This document shows, piece by piece, positions 34,104 to 44,161 of a stretch of DNA of 64,000 nt. The DNA is taken from positions 557 through 64,556 of the forward strand of contig NZ_FNBW01000001.1 in assembly GCF_900102465.1 (NCBI RefSeq). The letters run 5' to 3'. Below the pieces are notes generated by a model. The model searched no databases. It was not told the origin of the DNA and saw only the letters and a program-made list of their open reading frames with translations. A program made the position numbers and the translations under genes. Source of the stretch: Thalassobaculum litoreum DSM 18839 (GTDB lineage: Bacteria; Pseudomonadota; Alphaproteobacteria; Thalassobaculales; Thalassobaculaceae). Position 1 is the first letter of the stretch, and each line of letters opens with the position of its first letter.

Positions 34104-35285
34104 ATGCGTGAGGCGGTCATCGTGTCCACTGCCCGGACACCGATCGGCAAGGCGTTTCGCGGCGCTTTCAACAACACCCACGGCGCCGTTCTCGCCGGCC
34201 ATGCGATCAGCCACGCGGTCGCCCGCTCCGGGCTCGATCCGGCGGAAATCGAGGACGCTATCATCGGCTGCGGCTTGCCCGAAGGGGCGACCGGCCAGAA
34301 CATCGCCCGCCTCGCCGCCGTGCGCGCCGGCCTGCCGGTCAGCACCGCCGGCACCACGGTGAACCGGTTCTGCAGCTCCGGCCTGCAGACCATCTCCATG
34401 GCGGCCCAGCGGGTGATCGTGGACGGCGTGCCGGCCATGGTCGCCGGCGGGGTGGAGTCGATCAGTCTGACCCAGGCTAACCTGAACAAGGTCCACCTGA
34501 CCGAAGCCTGGTTGATGGAGCACAAGCCGGCGCTGTGGATGTCGATGATCGAGACCGCCGACATCGTCGCCCAGCGCTACGGTGTCAGCCGCGAGGCGCA
34601 GGACGCATACGCCGCCGAGAGCCAGCGCCGCACCGCCGCCGCCCAGGCCGAAGGCCGCGTCTCCGAGGAGATCGTGCCGCTGCAGAGCACCATGCTGGTC
34701 AAGGACAAGGAGACCGGCGAGGTCAGCGAGAAGACGGTTACCCTGGAGAAGGACGAGGGCAACCGGCCGTCGACCACCGCCGAAGGCCTGGCCGGCCTGG
34801 AGCCGGTGCGCGGTCCCGACCAGTTCATCACCGCCGGCAATGCCAGCCAGCTCTCCGACGGCGCGTCGGCCTGTGTGGTAATGGACGCCAAGGAGGCGGA
34901 GCGCCGCAACATCGAGCCGCTCGGCATCTATCGCGGTCTGGTGGCCGCCGGCTGTGAGCCGGACGAGATGGGCATCGGCCCGGTCTTCGCCGTGCCGCGC
35001 CTGCTGGAGCGGGCCGGGCTTAAGGTCGACGATATCGACCTGTGGGAGCTGAACGAGGCCTTCGCCAGTCAGGTGATCTACTGCCGGGACAAACTCGGCA
35101 TCCCCAACGACCGGCTGAACGTCAACGGCGGCTCGATCTCCATCGGCCACCCCTACGGCATGACCGGGGCGCGGATGGTCGGGCATGCGCTGATCGAGGG
35201 CCGGCGGCGCGGGGCGAAATACGTCGTCACCACCATGTGCGTCGGCGGCGGCCAGGGCGTGGCCGGGCTGTTCGAAGTCGCCTGA
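34104..35285 (+). CDS. Thiolase (acetyl-CoA acyltransferase)
   Basis: 393 residues. Catalytic residues are all present: nucleophilic Cys in [10 protein letters not shown] (about 88-97), His in [17 protein letters not shown], and the second Cys in [15 protein letters not shown]. The substrate-loop region is normal in length. It catalyses the CoA-dependent cleavage of 3-oxoacyl-CoA that ends each beta-oxidation round. Three acyl-CoA dehydrogenase genes follow on the same strand with short gaps, so this is the head of a fatty-acid degradation operon. Confidence 0.93.
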   Translation: MREAVIVSTARTPIGKAFRGAFNNTHGAVLAGHAISHAVARSGLDPAEIEDAIIGCGLPEGATGQNIARLAAVRAGLPVSTAGTTVNRFCSSGLQTISMAAQRVIVDGVPAMVAGGVESISLTQANLNKVHLTEAWLMEHKPALWMSMIETADIVAQRYGVSREAQDAYAAESQRRTAAAQAEGRVSEEIVPLQSTMLVKDKETGEVSEKTVTLEKDEGNRPSTTAEGLAGLEPVRGPDQFITAGNASQLSDGASACVVMDAKEAERRNIEPLGIYRGLVAAGCEPDEMGIGPVFAVPRLLERAGLKVDDIDLWELNEAFASQVIYCRDKLGIPNDRLNVNGGSISIGHPYGMTGARMVGHALIEGRRRGAKYVVTTMCVGGGQGVAGLFEVA

Positions 35286-35304
35286 GAAGATCGACGAGGA
35301 GAAG

Positions 35305-36510
35305 ATGGCCATGGACGTGGTTCTGTCACCCGAGGAGGAGGCCTTCCGCCAGGAGGTCCGCGACTTCCTGAAGGAGAAACTCCCCGCCGATATCGCCGAG
35401 AAGACCGGCAACGGCTTCCGCATTTCCAAGGACGATCACGTTCGCTGGCAGAAGATCCTGCACGAGAAGGGCTGGATCGCGCCGAACTGGCCGGTGGAGC
35501 ATGGCGGCACCGGCTGGACGCCGATGCAGAAGCACATCTTCGATGAGGAATGCGCGCTGGCCGGCGCGCCGATGGTGATCCCGTTCGGCGTGACCATGGT
35601 GGCGCCGGTGATCATGAAGTTCGGCAACGAGGCGCAGAAGCAGCGCTTCCTGCCGCGCATCCTCAGCTCCGACGACTGGTGGTGCCAGGGCTACTCCGAG
35701 CCCGGCTCCGGCTCCGACCTCGCGTCGCTGCGCACCAAGGCGGTGCTGGACGGCGAGCACTACGTGGTGACCGGCCAGAAGACCTGGACCACCCTGGCCC
35801 AGCATGCCGACTGGATGTTCACCCTGGTGCGCACCCAGGACACCGGCAAGCCGCAGGAGGGCATCACCTTCCTGCTGATCGACATGAAGAGCCCGGGGAT
35901 CAGCGTCCACCCGATCACGACCCTGGACGGCAGCGCCGAGATCAACAGCGTCTTCCTGGAGGACGTCCGCGTACCGGTGGAGAACCGGATCGGCGAGGAG
36001 GGCAAGGGTTGGACCTACGCCAAGTATCTGCTCGGTCATGAGCGGACCAGCATCGCCGCGGTGGGCCGCTCCAAGGCGCAGCTGCGCAAGCTGAAGAGCA
36101 TCGCCCGAACCGAGCTGGCCGGCGGCCGGCCGATCATCAAGGACCCGGATTACGCCCGCCGCCTGGCGCAGATTGAGATCGACCTGCTGTCCCTGGAGAG
36201 CCTGGTCCTGCGCACCCTCTATGCCGAGAGCGAGGGCCGGCCGGTCGGAGCCGAGCCGTCCTTCCTGAAGATCAAGGGCACGCAGATCCAGCAGGGCCTG
36301 ACCGAGCTGCTGATGGAGGCCATCGGCCCCTATGCCGCCCCGTACCAGCCGGAAGCCTTCCGCGACGACGGCTGGAACGAGGAGCCGGTCGGCCCGGATT
36401 ACGGCCCGGCCCTGGCGCCGCTGTATTTCAACTGGCGCAAGGCCTCGATCTACGGCGGATCGAACGAGATCCAGAAGAACATCCTGGCGAAGATGGTGCT
36501 TGGCCTATGA
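35305..36510 (+). CDS. Acyl-CoA dehydrogenase (large-type subunit 1 of a pair)
   Basis: 401 residues. FAD-binding and substrate segments are clear: WWCQGYSEPGSGSDLASL, VTGQKTWTT, and a C-terminal KASIYGGSNEIQKNILAKMV. The 4-bp ATGA overlap with the next dehydrogenase gene suggests the two encode an obligate heteromeric enzyme, as found for steroid side-chain and related acyl-CoA dehydrogenases; this is inference. It starts 19 bp after the thiolase stop. Confidence 0.92.
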   Translation: MAMDVVLSPEEEAFRQEVRDFLKEKLPADIAEKTGNGFRISKDDHVRWQKILHEKGWIAPNWPVEHGGTGWTPMQKHIFDEECALAGAPMVIPFGVTMVAPVIMKFGNEAQKQRFLPRILSSDDWWCQGYSEPGSGSDLASLRTKAVLDGEHYVVTGQKTWTTLAQHADWMFTLVRTQDTGKPQEGITFLLIDMKSPGISVHPITTLDGSAEINSVFLEDVRVPVENRIGEEGKGWTYAKYLLGHERTSIAAVGRSKAQLRKLKSIARTELAGGRPIIKDPDYARRLAQIEIDLLSLESLVLRTLYAESEGRPVGAEPSFLKIKGTQIQQGLTELLMEAIGPYAAPYQPEAFRDDGWNEEPVGPDYGPALAPLYFNWRKASIYGGSNEIQKNILAKMVLGL

Positions 36511-37637
36511 GTTTCACGTTCACCGACGATCAGCGGCAGCTTGCCGACAGCATCGAGCGCTATCTCGCCGACAAGTACGGCTTCGAGCAGCGCAACAGGA
36601 TCCGCAAGGGCGAGGGCGGCTGGTCGCGCCAGGTCTGGAAGGATTTCGCCGAACTCGGCTGGCTCGCCTTCCCGATCGCCGAGGAGCATGGGGGGCTGGG
36701 CGGCTCCACCGTCGATCTGGCGCTGATGATGGAAGCCTTCGGCAAGGCCCTGGTGGTCGAGCCGTTCATCGCCACCATCGTGCTGGGCGCGGAGATCGTC
36801 GCCCGGGCCGATCCGGAGCGTGCCGCCGAGATCCTGCCCCAGGTGGCGGCCGGCGAGCGCCTGCTGGCCTTCGCCCATAGCGAGCCGAACAGCCGCTACG
36901 ACCTGCCGCGGGTCTCGACCATGGCCACCGAGAGCGACGAAGGCTGGATTCTCGACGGGCACAAGGCGGTGGTGTTGCACGGCGACTGCGCCGACACGCT
37001 GATCGTCTCGGCCCGCACCGGCGGGCGCGACGACGAGCGCGACGGCATCACCCTGTTCCTGGTGCCCGGCGATGCCGAGGGGCTGACCAAGCGGACTTAT
37101 CCGACCATCGACGGCATGCGTGGCGCCGATCTGGAATTCGACGGCGTGCGCGTCGGTCTCGACGCGGTGCTGGGCGAGATGGGCAAGGCGCTGGATATCG
37201 TCGAAGGGGTCGTGGATCGGGCCAGCGTCGCCCTGGCGGCGGAAGGAGTTGGCGCCATGCAGGCGACCGTCGACCTGACCACCGAGTATCTGAAGACCCG
37301 CACCCAGTTCGGCAAGCCGCTTGGCAGCTTCCAGGTGCTGCAGCACCGGGCCGTCGACATGCTGTCGGAGACCCGCTTCGCCCACGCCCTGTGCTACCGC
37401 ACGGCCGGGCTGATGGACAGCGTGGGCGGGGTGGAGCGCGCCCGCGCCGCTTCGATGATCAAGGCCGAGATCGGCCGCGCCGGCAAGATGGTCGGCGAGG
37501 AGGCCGTCCAGCTCCATGGCGGAATGGGCATGACGGACGAGATGGCGGTCGGCCATTATTTCAAGCGGCTTCGGCTGATCGACGTGACCTTCGGCAATGC
37601 CGGCCATCATCTGAGCCGCATCGTCGACATGGCATAA
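36507..37637 (+). CDS. Acyl-CoA dehydrogenase (subunit 2 of a pair)
   Basis: 376 residues. It is shorter and more divergent than its neighbour. The N-terminus is [20 protein letters not shown]. The middle keeps [18 protein letters not shown], where the usual glycine-rich segment is altered. The C-terminal part has [21 protein letters not shown] and [13 protein letters not shown]. It overlaps the preceding gene by 4 bp and probably forms a complex with it. Confidence 0.9.
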   Translation: MSFTFTDDQRQLADSIERYLADKYGFEQRNRIRKGEGGWSRQVWKDFAELGWLAFPIAEEHGGLGGSTVDLALMMEAFGKALVVEPFIATIVLGAEIVARADPERAAEILPQVAAGERLLAFAHSEPNSRYDLPRVSTMATESDEGWILDGHKAVVLHGDCADTLIVSARTGGRDDERDGITLFLVPGDAEGLTKRTYPTIDGMRGADLEFDGVRVGLDAVLGEMGKALDIVEGVVDRASVALAAEGVGAMQATVDLTTEYLKTRTQFGKPLGSFQVLQHRAVDMLSETRFAHALCYRTAGLMDSVGGVERARAASMIKAEIGRAGKMVGEEAVQLHGGMGMTDEMAVGHYFKRLRLIDVTFGNAGHHLSRIVDMA

Positions 37638-37650
37638 GGGAAGGACCTCC

Positions 37651-38856
37651 ATGATCCCCGAGATGAGCGACAAGGCGGCCGAGCTGCGCAACCGCGTGCA
37701 GGCCTTCATGGACGAGCATGTCTATCCGGCCGAGCACATCTACGAGGAGCAGGTCGCCGAGGGCGCCAGCCGCTGGTCCGCCCCGCCGATCATGGAGGAG
37801 CTCAAGGCCAAGGCGAAGGCCGCCGGGCTGTGGAACATGTTCCTGCCGGAGAGCGATCTCGGCGCCGGCCTGTCCAACCGCGACTACGCCCCGATCTGCG
37901 AGGTCATGGGCCGGTCGTCCATGGGCTCGGAGGTATTCAACTGCTCCGCCCCGGATACCGGCAACATGGAGGTGCTGGTCCGCTACGGCACCGAGGAGCA
38001 GAAGGCAGCTTGGCTGACACCGCTGCTGAACGGCGAGATCCGCTCAGCCTTCGCCATGACCGAGCCGGCGGTCGCGTCCTCCGACGCCACCAATATCGAG
38101 GCGCAGATCACCCGCGAGGGCGACGAGTACGTGATCAACGCCCGCAAGTGGTGGACGTCGGGCGCGCTCGACGAGCGCTGCAAGATCATGATCTTCATGG
38201 GCAAGACCGATCCGAACGCGGAGAAGTACCGCCAGCAGTCGATGATCCTGGTGCCGCTCGATACGCCGGGGGTGACGGTGAAGCGGGCGCTGACCGTATT
38301 CGGCTACGACCACGCGCCGCACGGCCATGCGGAGGTCACCTTCGAGAACGCCCGGGTGCCGGTCTCCAACGTGCTGCTGGGCGAGGGCAGGGGCTTCGAG
38401 ATCGCGCAAGGGCGTCTTGGCCCGGGGCGCATCCACCACTGCATGCGGCTGATCGGCCAGGCCGAGCGCGCACTTGAATCGATGAAGGCGCGGGCTCGGT
38501 CCCGCGTCGCCTTCGGCAAGCCGCTGTCCGACCAGGGCGCGCTGCGCCACACCATCGCCGAGTGCCGCATCAACATCGATCAGGCCCGCCTCATGGTGCT
38601 CTACGCCGCCCATAAGATGGACACGGTCGGCAACAAGGCGGCGCGGCAGGAAATCTCCATGATCAAGGTCATCGCCCCGCGCATGGCCTGCGACGTCATC
38701 GACAAGGCGATCCAGGTGCATGGCGGCGGCGGGGTTTCCCAGGACTTCCACCTGGCCCATGCCTATGGCCACAGCCGGGCGCTGCGTCTGGCCGACGGCC
38801 CGGACGAGGTGCATCTGGAATCGATCGCCCGGTCGGAGCTGAAGAAGAACGCCTGA
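37651..38856 (+). CDS. ACAD10/11-like acyl-CoA dehydrogenase family protein
   Basis: 401 residues. Distinctive segments such as [46 protein letters not shown] and [20 protein letters not shown] match, from memory, the dehydrogenase half of vertebrate ACAD10/11. Those enzymes handle 4-hydroxyacyl-CoA with the help of an attached phosphotransferase domain; here that second domain is a separate gene at 43093-44151. The catalytic Glu region is near the C-terminus ([20 protein letters not shown]). It is the last gene of the thiolase operon. Confidence 0.92.
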   Translation: MIPEMSDKAAELRNRVQAFMDEHVYPAEHIYEEQVAEGASRWSAPPIMEELKAKAKAAGLWNMFLPESDLGAGLSNRDYAPICEVMGRSSMGSEVFNCSAPDTGNMEVLVRYGTEEQKAAWLTPLLNGEIRSAFAMTEPAVASSDATNIEAQITREGDEYVINARKWWTSGALDERCKIMIFMGKTDPNAEKYRQQSMILVPLDTPGVTVKRALTVFGYDHAPHGHAEVTFENARVPVSNVLLGEGRGFEIAQGRLGPGRIHHCMRLIGQAERALESMKARARSRVAFGKPLSDQGALRHTIAECRINIDQARLMVLYAAHKMDTVGNKAARQEISMIKVIAPRMACDVIDKAIQVHGGGGVSQDFHLAHAYGHSRALRLADGPDEVHLESIARSELKKNA

Positions 38857-38940
38857 CCGACGGCATCCGGTCGCTATTGAAAACCGCCGCCCAAATCCCC
38901 TTCTCGCCGGTACCGAAATTTCTGGCGAGGTAACGAGGCG

Positions 38941-39648
38941 ATGGACGTACAACGGCTGCTGGATGGGTTCCTGGGCAACGGATCGGGCTCAAAGTCGAAA
39001 TCCGGGCTCGGCGGAATGGCGGGCGGCCTCGCCAGCAACATGCCAGGCGGCCTGATGGGCGGCGCCGCAGCCGGCGGCCTCGTCGCCGCGCTGCTGAGTT
39101 CCAAGAAGGCGCGCAAGCTCGGCGGCAAGGCGCTGACCTATGGCGGCCTCGCGGTGCTGGGCGGCCTCGCCTACAAGGCCTGGAGCGACCATAAGGCCAA
39201 TCGCCCCGAGGACGCCTCGACAGCGGCCCCCTCGGCGCCGCCGGCGGACAGCGGCTTCGATCCGGCGCGTCTGCGCGACAGCCGGGGCGAGGATTTTCGC
39301 CTCACGCTGGTGCGCGCGATGGTCAGCGCGTCGCTGGCCGACGGCCATATCAACGCCGACGAACAGGCGCTGATCGATCAGCAGATCCAGTCGTCCGACC
39401 TAGCGGAGGACGAGCGCCGCTTCATCTCCGAGCAACTCGACCGGCCGGCCGATCCGATCGCCATCGCCTCGCTCTGCGCCGACGAACCCCAGGCGACCGA
39501 GGTCTACCTGGCCTCCCTGGTGGTGTTGGACCCGGGCGTGCCCGGCGATGCCCGCTACAAGCAGCGGCTGGGCGATGCCCTGCGCCTGCCGGACGACCTG
39601 CGGCGCCGGCTGGAGCGCGAGGTGGAGACCGCCCTGGCCGAGGCGTGA
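38941..39648 (+). CDS. DUF533/TerB-like protein (YebE family)
   Basis: 235 residues. Gly/Ala/Met-rich N-terminus with a hydrophobic hairpin-like stretch (GGAAAGGLVAALL and YGGLAVLGGLAY, about 40-82), a Pro/Ala linker, then a helical C-terminal domain of about 130 residues (LTLVRAMVSASLADGHINADEQALI) that resembles the TerB fold. Related to Escherichia coli YebE, an envelope-associated protein of unknown function. It stands alone between the beta-oxidation operon and glgC. Confidence 0.82.
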   Translation: MDVQRLLDGFLGNGSGSKSKSGLGGMAGGLASNMPGGLMGGAAAGGLVAALLSSKKARKLGGKALTYGGLAVLGGLAYKAWSDHKANRPEDASTAAPSAPPADSGFDPARLRDSRGEDFRLTLVRAMVSASLADGHINADEQALIDQQIQSSDLAEDERRFISEQLDRPADPIAIASLCADEPQATEVYLASLVVLDPGVPGDARYKQRLGDALRLPDDLRRRLEREVETALAEA

Positions 39649-39803
39649 CAGTGAGGGTCCGTGACCCAGACCCGACCTGCGCAACAGACGGCTGCGGATC
39701 TTGTTCGATCGGGGGGTGTACTGCTGACCGTTCGGCCCCACTCTTGTAGAACGAGATCCGCGACGCCGTTCCAGGCAGTCTCGGCGCGCAAGGGGAGGGG
39801 ATG

Positions 39804-41075
39804 ATGGTCCACACACCGGGGCCGACGAGGCTGGCGCAGCAGTCGATGGCCTTCGTCCTAGCCGGCGGCCGCGGCAGCCGCCTGATGGAACTGACCGACC
39901 GGCGGGCCAAGCCGGCGGTCTATTTCGGCGGCAAGAGCCGGATCATCGACTTCGCGCTGTCGAATGCGGTGAATTCCGGTATCCGCCGCATCGCTGTGGC
40001 GACCCAGTATCGGGCCCACAGCCTGATCCGCCATCTGCAGCGCGGCTGGAGCTTCTTCCGGGCCGAGCGCAACGAGTTCCTCGACATCCTGCCGGCTTCG
40101 CAGCAGTCGGGCGGCGAGAACTGGTATCTGGGTACCGCCGACGCGGTCGCGCAGAACATCGACGTCATCGACAGCTACGAACCCGAATACATCGTCATCC
40201 TGGCCGGCGACCACATCTACAAGATGGACTATGAGCGGATGCTCATGCAGCACGTGGAGACCGGCGCGGACGTGACGGTCGGCTGCCTGACGCTGAAGCG
40301 GCAGGAGGCGTCGTCCTTCGGCGTCATGGCGGTGGACAACAATTCCCGCATCGTCGACTTCGTCGAAAAGCCGGCCGACCCGCCGCCGCTGCCGGACGAT
40401 CCGGACAAGGCGCTGGCGAGCATGGGCATCTACGTCTTCAACTGGTCGGTTCTGCGCGAGCTGCTGCTGGACGACGCCGATGATGCGACCTCCAGCCACG
40501 ATTTCGGCAAGGACATCATCCCCGCCATGGTGAAGGGCGGCGGCGCCTATGCCCATTTCTTCTCGGACAGTTGCGTGATGAGTGGGCTGGAGCCGGCCCC
40601 GTACTGGCGCGACGTGGGTACCGTCGATGCGTTCTGGGAGGCGAATATCGACCTGACGGATTTCGTTCCCGGCCTCGACCTGTTCCACGAGGACTGGCCG
40701 ATCTGGACCTATGGCGAGGTCGTGCCGCCGGCGAAATTCATCCATAACGAGGAGAACCGCCGCGGCCGGGCGGTCAGCTCCATGGTGTCGGGTGGCTGCA
40801 TCATCTCCGGCTCGAACATCGAGCGCTCGCTGCTGTTCACCAAGTGCCACACCCACTCCTTCTCCGAGCTCTTCGAGGTCGTCGCCCTGCCGAAGGTGGT
40901 GGTGAACCGGCACGCCCGGTTGAAGCGGGTGGTGATCGACCGCGGAGTGGAGATCCCCGAGGGCCTGGTCGTCGGCGAGGACCCGGAGGAGGACGCCAGG
41001 TGGTTCCGCCGGACCGACGCCGGAACCTGCCTGATCACCCGTCCGATGATCGAGCGGTGGATTGCCGCCCGATGA
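39804..41075 (+). CDS. glgC: Glucose-1-phosphate adenylyltransferase
   Basis: 423 residues from the second of two adjacent ATGs, which sits better behind GGGGAGGGG. The nucleotide motif [20 protein letters not shown] is intact, followed by the pyrophosphorylase elements FVEKPADPP and [22 protein letters not shown] and a C-terminal left-handed beta-helix. It makes ADP-glucose from glucose-1-phosphate and ATP, the committed step of glycogen synthesis. The stop overlaps the glgA start by 4 bp (ATGA). Confidence 0.95.
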   Translation: MVHTPGPTRLAQQSMAFVLAGGRGSRLMELTDRRAKPAVYFGGKSRIIDFALSNAVNSGIRRIAVATQYRAHSLIRHLQRGWSFFRAERNEFLDILPASQQSGGENWYLGTADAVAQNIDVIDSYEPEYIVILAGDHIYKMDYERMLMQHVETGADVTVGCLTLKRQEASSFGVMAVDNNSRIVDFVEKPADPPPLPDDPDKALASMGIYVFNWSVLRELLLDDADDATSSHDFGKDIIPAMVKGGGAYAHFFSDSCVMSGLEPAPYWRDVGTVDAFWEANIDLTDFVPGLDLFHEDWPIWTYGEVVPPAKFIHNEENRRGRAVSSMVSGGCIISGSNIERSLLFTKCHTHSFSELFEVVALPKVVVNRHARLKRVVIDRGVEIPEGLVVGEDPEEDARWFRRTDAGTCLITRPMIERWIAAR

Positions 41076-42541
41076 GAGTGCTTTTCGTCGCCTCGGAATG
41101 CGTGCCGCTGGTGAAGACCGGGGGGCTGGCCGACGTGGCCGGCGCCCTGCCCAAGGCGCTGACCTCAAGGGGCGTGGACGTGCGCGTCTTGCTGCCCGGC
41201 TATCCCGGCGTGACGGCGCCGTCCGCCGAGGGCGAAGCCGTCTGGCGGGAGGCCGACGTGTTCGGTCAGCCGGCGACGGTCCGCCGCGCGCCGGTCGGCG
41301 GCCTCGACGTGCTCGCCCTCGACATGCCGGCGTATTTCGAGCGCGACGGCCTCTACGTCACGCCCGAGGGCGAGGACTGGCCCGACAACCCGTTCCGTTT
41401 CGCCGCCCTGTCCTGGGTGGCGGCAGGGATCGCCCGCGACGGGTTGGCGGACGGCTGGCGTCCCGACATCGTCCATGCCCATGACTGGCAGACCGGCCTG
41501 GCGCCGCTCTATCTGCAGGACTGGGGGGTGCGCGATGTCGCCAGCATCCTGACCATTCACAACATGTCCTATCAGGGCGTGTGCGAAGCCGAGCTGCGCC
41601 GCGACCTCAAGCTACCGGAGACGGGGTTCACCGCCCAGGGCTACGAGTTCTACGGCAAGGTCAATTTCCTGAAGGCCGGTCTGATCCACTCCGACCTGGT
41701 GACCACGGTCAGCCCGACCTATGCCCGCGAGCTGGAGAGCCCGGAATTCGGCTGGGGCCTGGAAGGGGTGCTGGCCGCGCGCCAGGAACGGGCGATCGGC
41801 ATCCTCAACGGGATCGACACCGAGTTATGGGACCCGATGTCCGATCCGGCGGTGCCGTCCTTCACCTCGCGATCCCTCTCCGGTCGCAAGGCAGCGCGCA
41901 AGGCCCTGCTGCAGACATTTTCCCTGGATGCCGGTCGTACCGGCCCGCTGTTCGGCGTGGTCAGCCGACTGACCGACCAGAAGGGGCTCGACCTGTTGCT
42001 TGGTATCCTGCCGGACATGCTGCGGGTCGACGGGTCCCTGGTCCTGCTGGGCAGCGGCGACCGGCGGCTGGAGCAGGCGTTCCTCACCGCCGCCCGCGAC
42101 CATGCGGGCTCGGTCGGCGTGCGCATCGGCTATGACGAGGATCTGGCGCACCGGATCTACGCCGGGTCCGACGCGGTCCTGGTGCCGTCGCGCTTCGAGC
42201 CCTGCGGGCTGACCCAGATGTACGCGATGCGCTACGGGGCCCTGCCGGTGGTGGCGCGGACGGGGGGGCTGGCGGACACGGTCATCGACGCCAACTCGGC
42301 CGCCGTCAGCGCCGGCGTGGCCACCGGCTTCCAGTTCGACCCGGGCTCGCGCGAGGCCTTCGCCAACGCGATCGCCAAGGTCTTCGCGGTGTTCTCCGAA
42401 CGGTCCCTGTGGCGTCAGATGCAGCGCAACGCCATGCGCCACCCGGTCGGCTGGGACGGCCCGGCGGAACGCTATATCGACCTTTACGCCCGGCTGATGG
42501 CGGCGAAGGAAGGAAAGAAGCGGTTCAGTGGCACCCGGTGA
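41072..42541 (+). CDS. glgA: Glycogen synthase (ADP-glucose, GT5)
   Basis: 489 residues from the ATG at 41072, which overlaps the glgC stop. N-terminal ADP-glucose site [13 protein letters not shown], then [13 protein letters not shown] and the C-terminal GT-B domain with [13 protein letters not shown] and [18 protein letters not shown], which holds the catalytic Glu pair and GGLADTV. It extends alpha-1,4-glucan from ADP-glucose. Branching, debranching and phosphorylase genes are not in the window. Confidence 0.95.
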   Translation: MRVLFVASECVPLVKTGGLADVAGALPKALTSRGVDVRVLLPGYPGVTAPSAEGEAVWREADVFGQPATVRRAPVGGLDVLALDMPAYFERDGLYVTPEGEDWPDNPFRFAALSWVAAGIARDGLADGWRPDIVHAHDWQTGLAPLYLQDWGVRDVASILTIHNMSYQGVCEAELRRDLKLPETGFTAQGYEFYGKVNFLKAGLIHSDLVTTVSPTYARELESPEFGWGLEGVLAARQERAIGILNGIDTELWDPMSDPAVPSFTSRSLSGRKAARKALLQTFSLDAGRTGPLFGVVSRLTDQKGLDLLLGILPDMLRVDGSLVLLGSGDRRLEQAFLTAARDHAGSVGVRIGYDEDLAHRIYAGSDAVLVPSRFEPCGLTQMYAMRYGALPVVARTGGLADTVIDANSAAVSAGVATGFQFDPGSREAFANAIAKVFAVFSERSLWRQMQRNAMRHPVGWDGPAERYIDLYARLMAAKEGKKRFSGTR

Positions 42542-42569
42542 GGGGCGGTTTCGCTCCCCACCCCTGACT

Positions 42570-42670
42570 CACTCCCCGGACCTGTTCCGGGGCCCACGGT
42601 GGAACGTGATTCGCAACCTTCCGATCATCGTACGGCGGAAGGGTAGGCCTCGGAACAGGTCCGGGGAGTG
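42570..42670. repeat. Long inverted repeat between convergent glgA and tautomerase-like genes
   Basis: Arms of 23 nt: cactccccggacctgttccgggg (split here as cactccccggacc + tgttccgggg; 42570-42592) and its complement at 42648-42670 with one mismatch. Inside lies a second short pair, ccttccg/cggaagg. No T-run follows. It may serve as a bidirectional 3' end or a REP-type element of a second family. Confidence 0.65.
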
Positions 42671-42698
42671 TGGAACGTAATGGACAACAGGCTGCCTC

Positions 42699-43088
42699 CT
42701 ACGTCTCCACCTTGTAATTCAGCGTCAGCTCGTCACCGATCTTTCCCCGGATGCCCCAGTTGGCCATCGGGGTCTCGATGATCGTGATCTCCACCGCCGC
42801 CGCCGGGATCCCGGCCGCCTCCGGTACCGCCCGCATGAGCCCGCGCAGGCAGGCCCGTTTGGCGGCGTCGCTGCGGCCCTCGAACATCAGGATCTCGATC
42901 ACCGTATAGCCGTCGCCTCGGTCGGCGGGGTGGATGAAATCGACGTCGTCCAGGGCAATGAAGCGGTGGAAGCGCTTGTCCTCCGGCAGGCCGAGCGCCT
43001 CCATCATCACCCCGTGGATCGCGTCGGACAGGGTCTGGCGGTGCCGGTCGATGAAGCCGCGCCGCGCGTGGATCTTGATCTGCGCCAT
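42699..43088 (-). CDS. Tautomerase-family (Tautomerase_2-like) protein without N-terminal proline
   Basis: 129 residues from the ATG at 43088 with GAGG before it. Body segments GLPEDKRFHRFIALDDVDF, IEILMFEGRS and PMANWGIRGKIGDELTLNY fit the larger 4-oxalocrotonate-tautomerase-like family. After Met removal the first residue would be Ala (MAQIKIH), not the catalytic Pro1 expected for tautomerases. It starts 4 bp after the phosphotransferase stop and probably is the last gene of that operon. Confidence 0.85.
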   Translation of the reverse strand: MAQIKIHARRGFIDRHRQTLSDAIHGVMMEALGLPEDKRFHRFIALDDVDFIHPADRGDGYTVIEILMFEGRSDAAKRACLRGLMRAVPEAAGIPAAAVEITIIETPMANWGIRGKIGDELTLNYKVET

Positions 43089-43092
43089 GTCC

Positions 43093-44151
43093 TCACCCCT
43101 CCCGGCTGGCGATGGCCCAGCCGATCTCGGCCAGGCGCGGTGCCTTGGCCCCGACCTCCAGGGCATTCGCCGAGCTCGCATTGCCCTTGAGTCCGCGGAA
43201 ATAGACGCCCTGGCAGATCGCGGCCAGACGGAAGAACGACAGCGCCAGGAAGTACCGCATGTCCGGCATCGCCTCTCGCCCGGTCCGAACCCGGTACTTT
43301 TCCAGGTATTCCGCCTCGCTCGGGATGCCCATGGCCTCCAGGTCGAGGCCGACCATGCCCTTCAGCGCCTTCTCCGCATGGGTCATGTGGTAGGGCATGC
43401 AGGTATAGGCGACATCGGCCAGCGGATGGCCCAGGGTCGCCAGTTCCCAGTCCAGGATGGCGATCACCCGCGGCTCGATCGGGTGCAGCATCATGTTGGG
43501 CAGGCGGTAGTCGCCATGCACGATCGACACCGCGTCCGGCACCCCGGGATGGGCGTTCAGCCATTCGGTCAGCCGGTCCATGTCCGGCATCGGATCGGTC
43601 TTCGAGGCTTCGAACTGCTTGGTCCAGCGGGCGATCTGCCGGCCGCAGTAATTCGCCGGTCGGCCGAAATCGCCCAGCCCCACCGTCTCGGGATCGACCG
43701 TGTGGAGCTTGGCCAGTGCGGCATTGGCGCTGTCCCAGATCGCGGTGCGTTCCTCCGGGCTGTAGCCCTCGTCGAGCGACGGCTCGTCGGGAATGCGGCC
43801 GTCGAGATAGTCCATCACGTAGAACGCCGTGCCGATGATCGACGCGTCCTCGCAGAGATGCCGCATCATCGGCACCGGCACGTCGGTCTGCGCCAGCGCC
43901 GCCATCACCCGGTACTCGCGCTCGACCATATGGGCCGACGGCAGGAGGTCGCCCGGCGGCTTCTTGCGCAGGACGTAGGACGCGTTGCCGTCGGCGGTGT
44001 CGAGCCGGAAGGTCGGGTTGGACTGGCCGCCCTGGAACTGCCGGACGGTCAGGCCGGACGCAACACCATCCAGCCCCTGGTCGGCCAGATAGCGGGCCAG
44101 TCCCGCCTCGTCGAAGCGGTGGGCGTCGGTGACCGGGCCGAGATGCGCCAT
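43093..44151 (-). CDS. APH-like phosphotransferase, ACAD10/11 kinase-domain type
   Basis: 352 residues from the ATG at 44151, which has GAGGGG before it; an in-frame start at 44193 would overlap the SDR gene. Kinase fold with VRQFQGGQSNPTF, YVLRKKPPG (ATP Lys), the catalytic loop HGDYRLPNMM and metal site ILDWELATLGHP. The sequence matches, from memory, the N-terminal domain of vertebrate ACAD10/11, which phosphorylates the 4-hydroxyl of 4-hydroxyacyl-CoA so that the dehydrogenase-like domain can eliminate it. The matching dehydrogenase is the gene at 37651-38856. It is flanked by an SDR (10 bp upstream) and the tautomerase-like gene. Confidence 0.9.
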   Translation of the reverse strand: MAHLGPVTDAHRFDEAGLARYLADQGLDGVASGLTVRQFQGGQSNPTFRLDTADGNASYVLRKKPPGDLLPSAHMVEREYRVMAALAQTDVPVPMMRHLCEDASIIGTAFYVMDYLDGRIPDEPSLDEGYSPEERTAIWDSANAALAKLHTVDPETVGLGDFGRPANYCGRQIARWTKQFEASKTDPMPDMDRLTEWLNAHPGVPDAVSIVHGDYRLPNMMLHPIEPRVIAILDWELATLGHPLADVAYTCMPYHMTHAEKALKGMVGLDLEAMGIPSEAEYLEKYRVRTGREAMPDMRYFLALSFFRLAAICQGVYFRGLKGNASSANALEVGAKAPRLAEIGWAIASREG

Positions 44152-44161
44152 GCCGATCCCC

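Noticed and set aside
39755-39775. Possible minus-strand EcfG site near glgC
   Set aside because: aacg and gttcc are present but separated by only 14 bp, and no minus-strand gene starts there.
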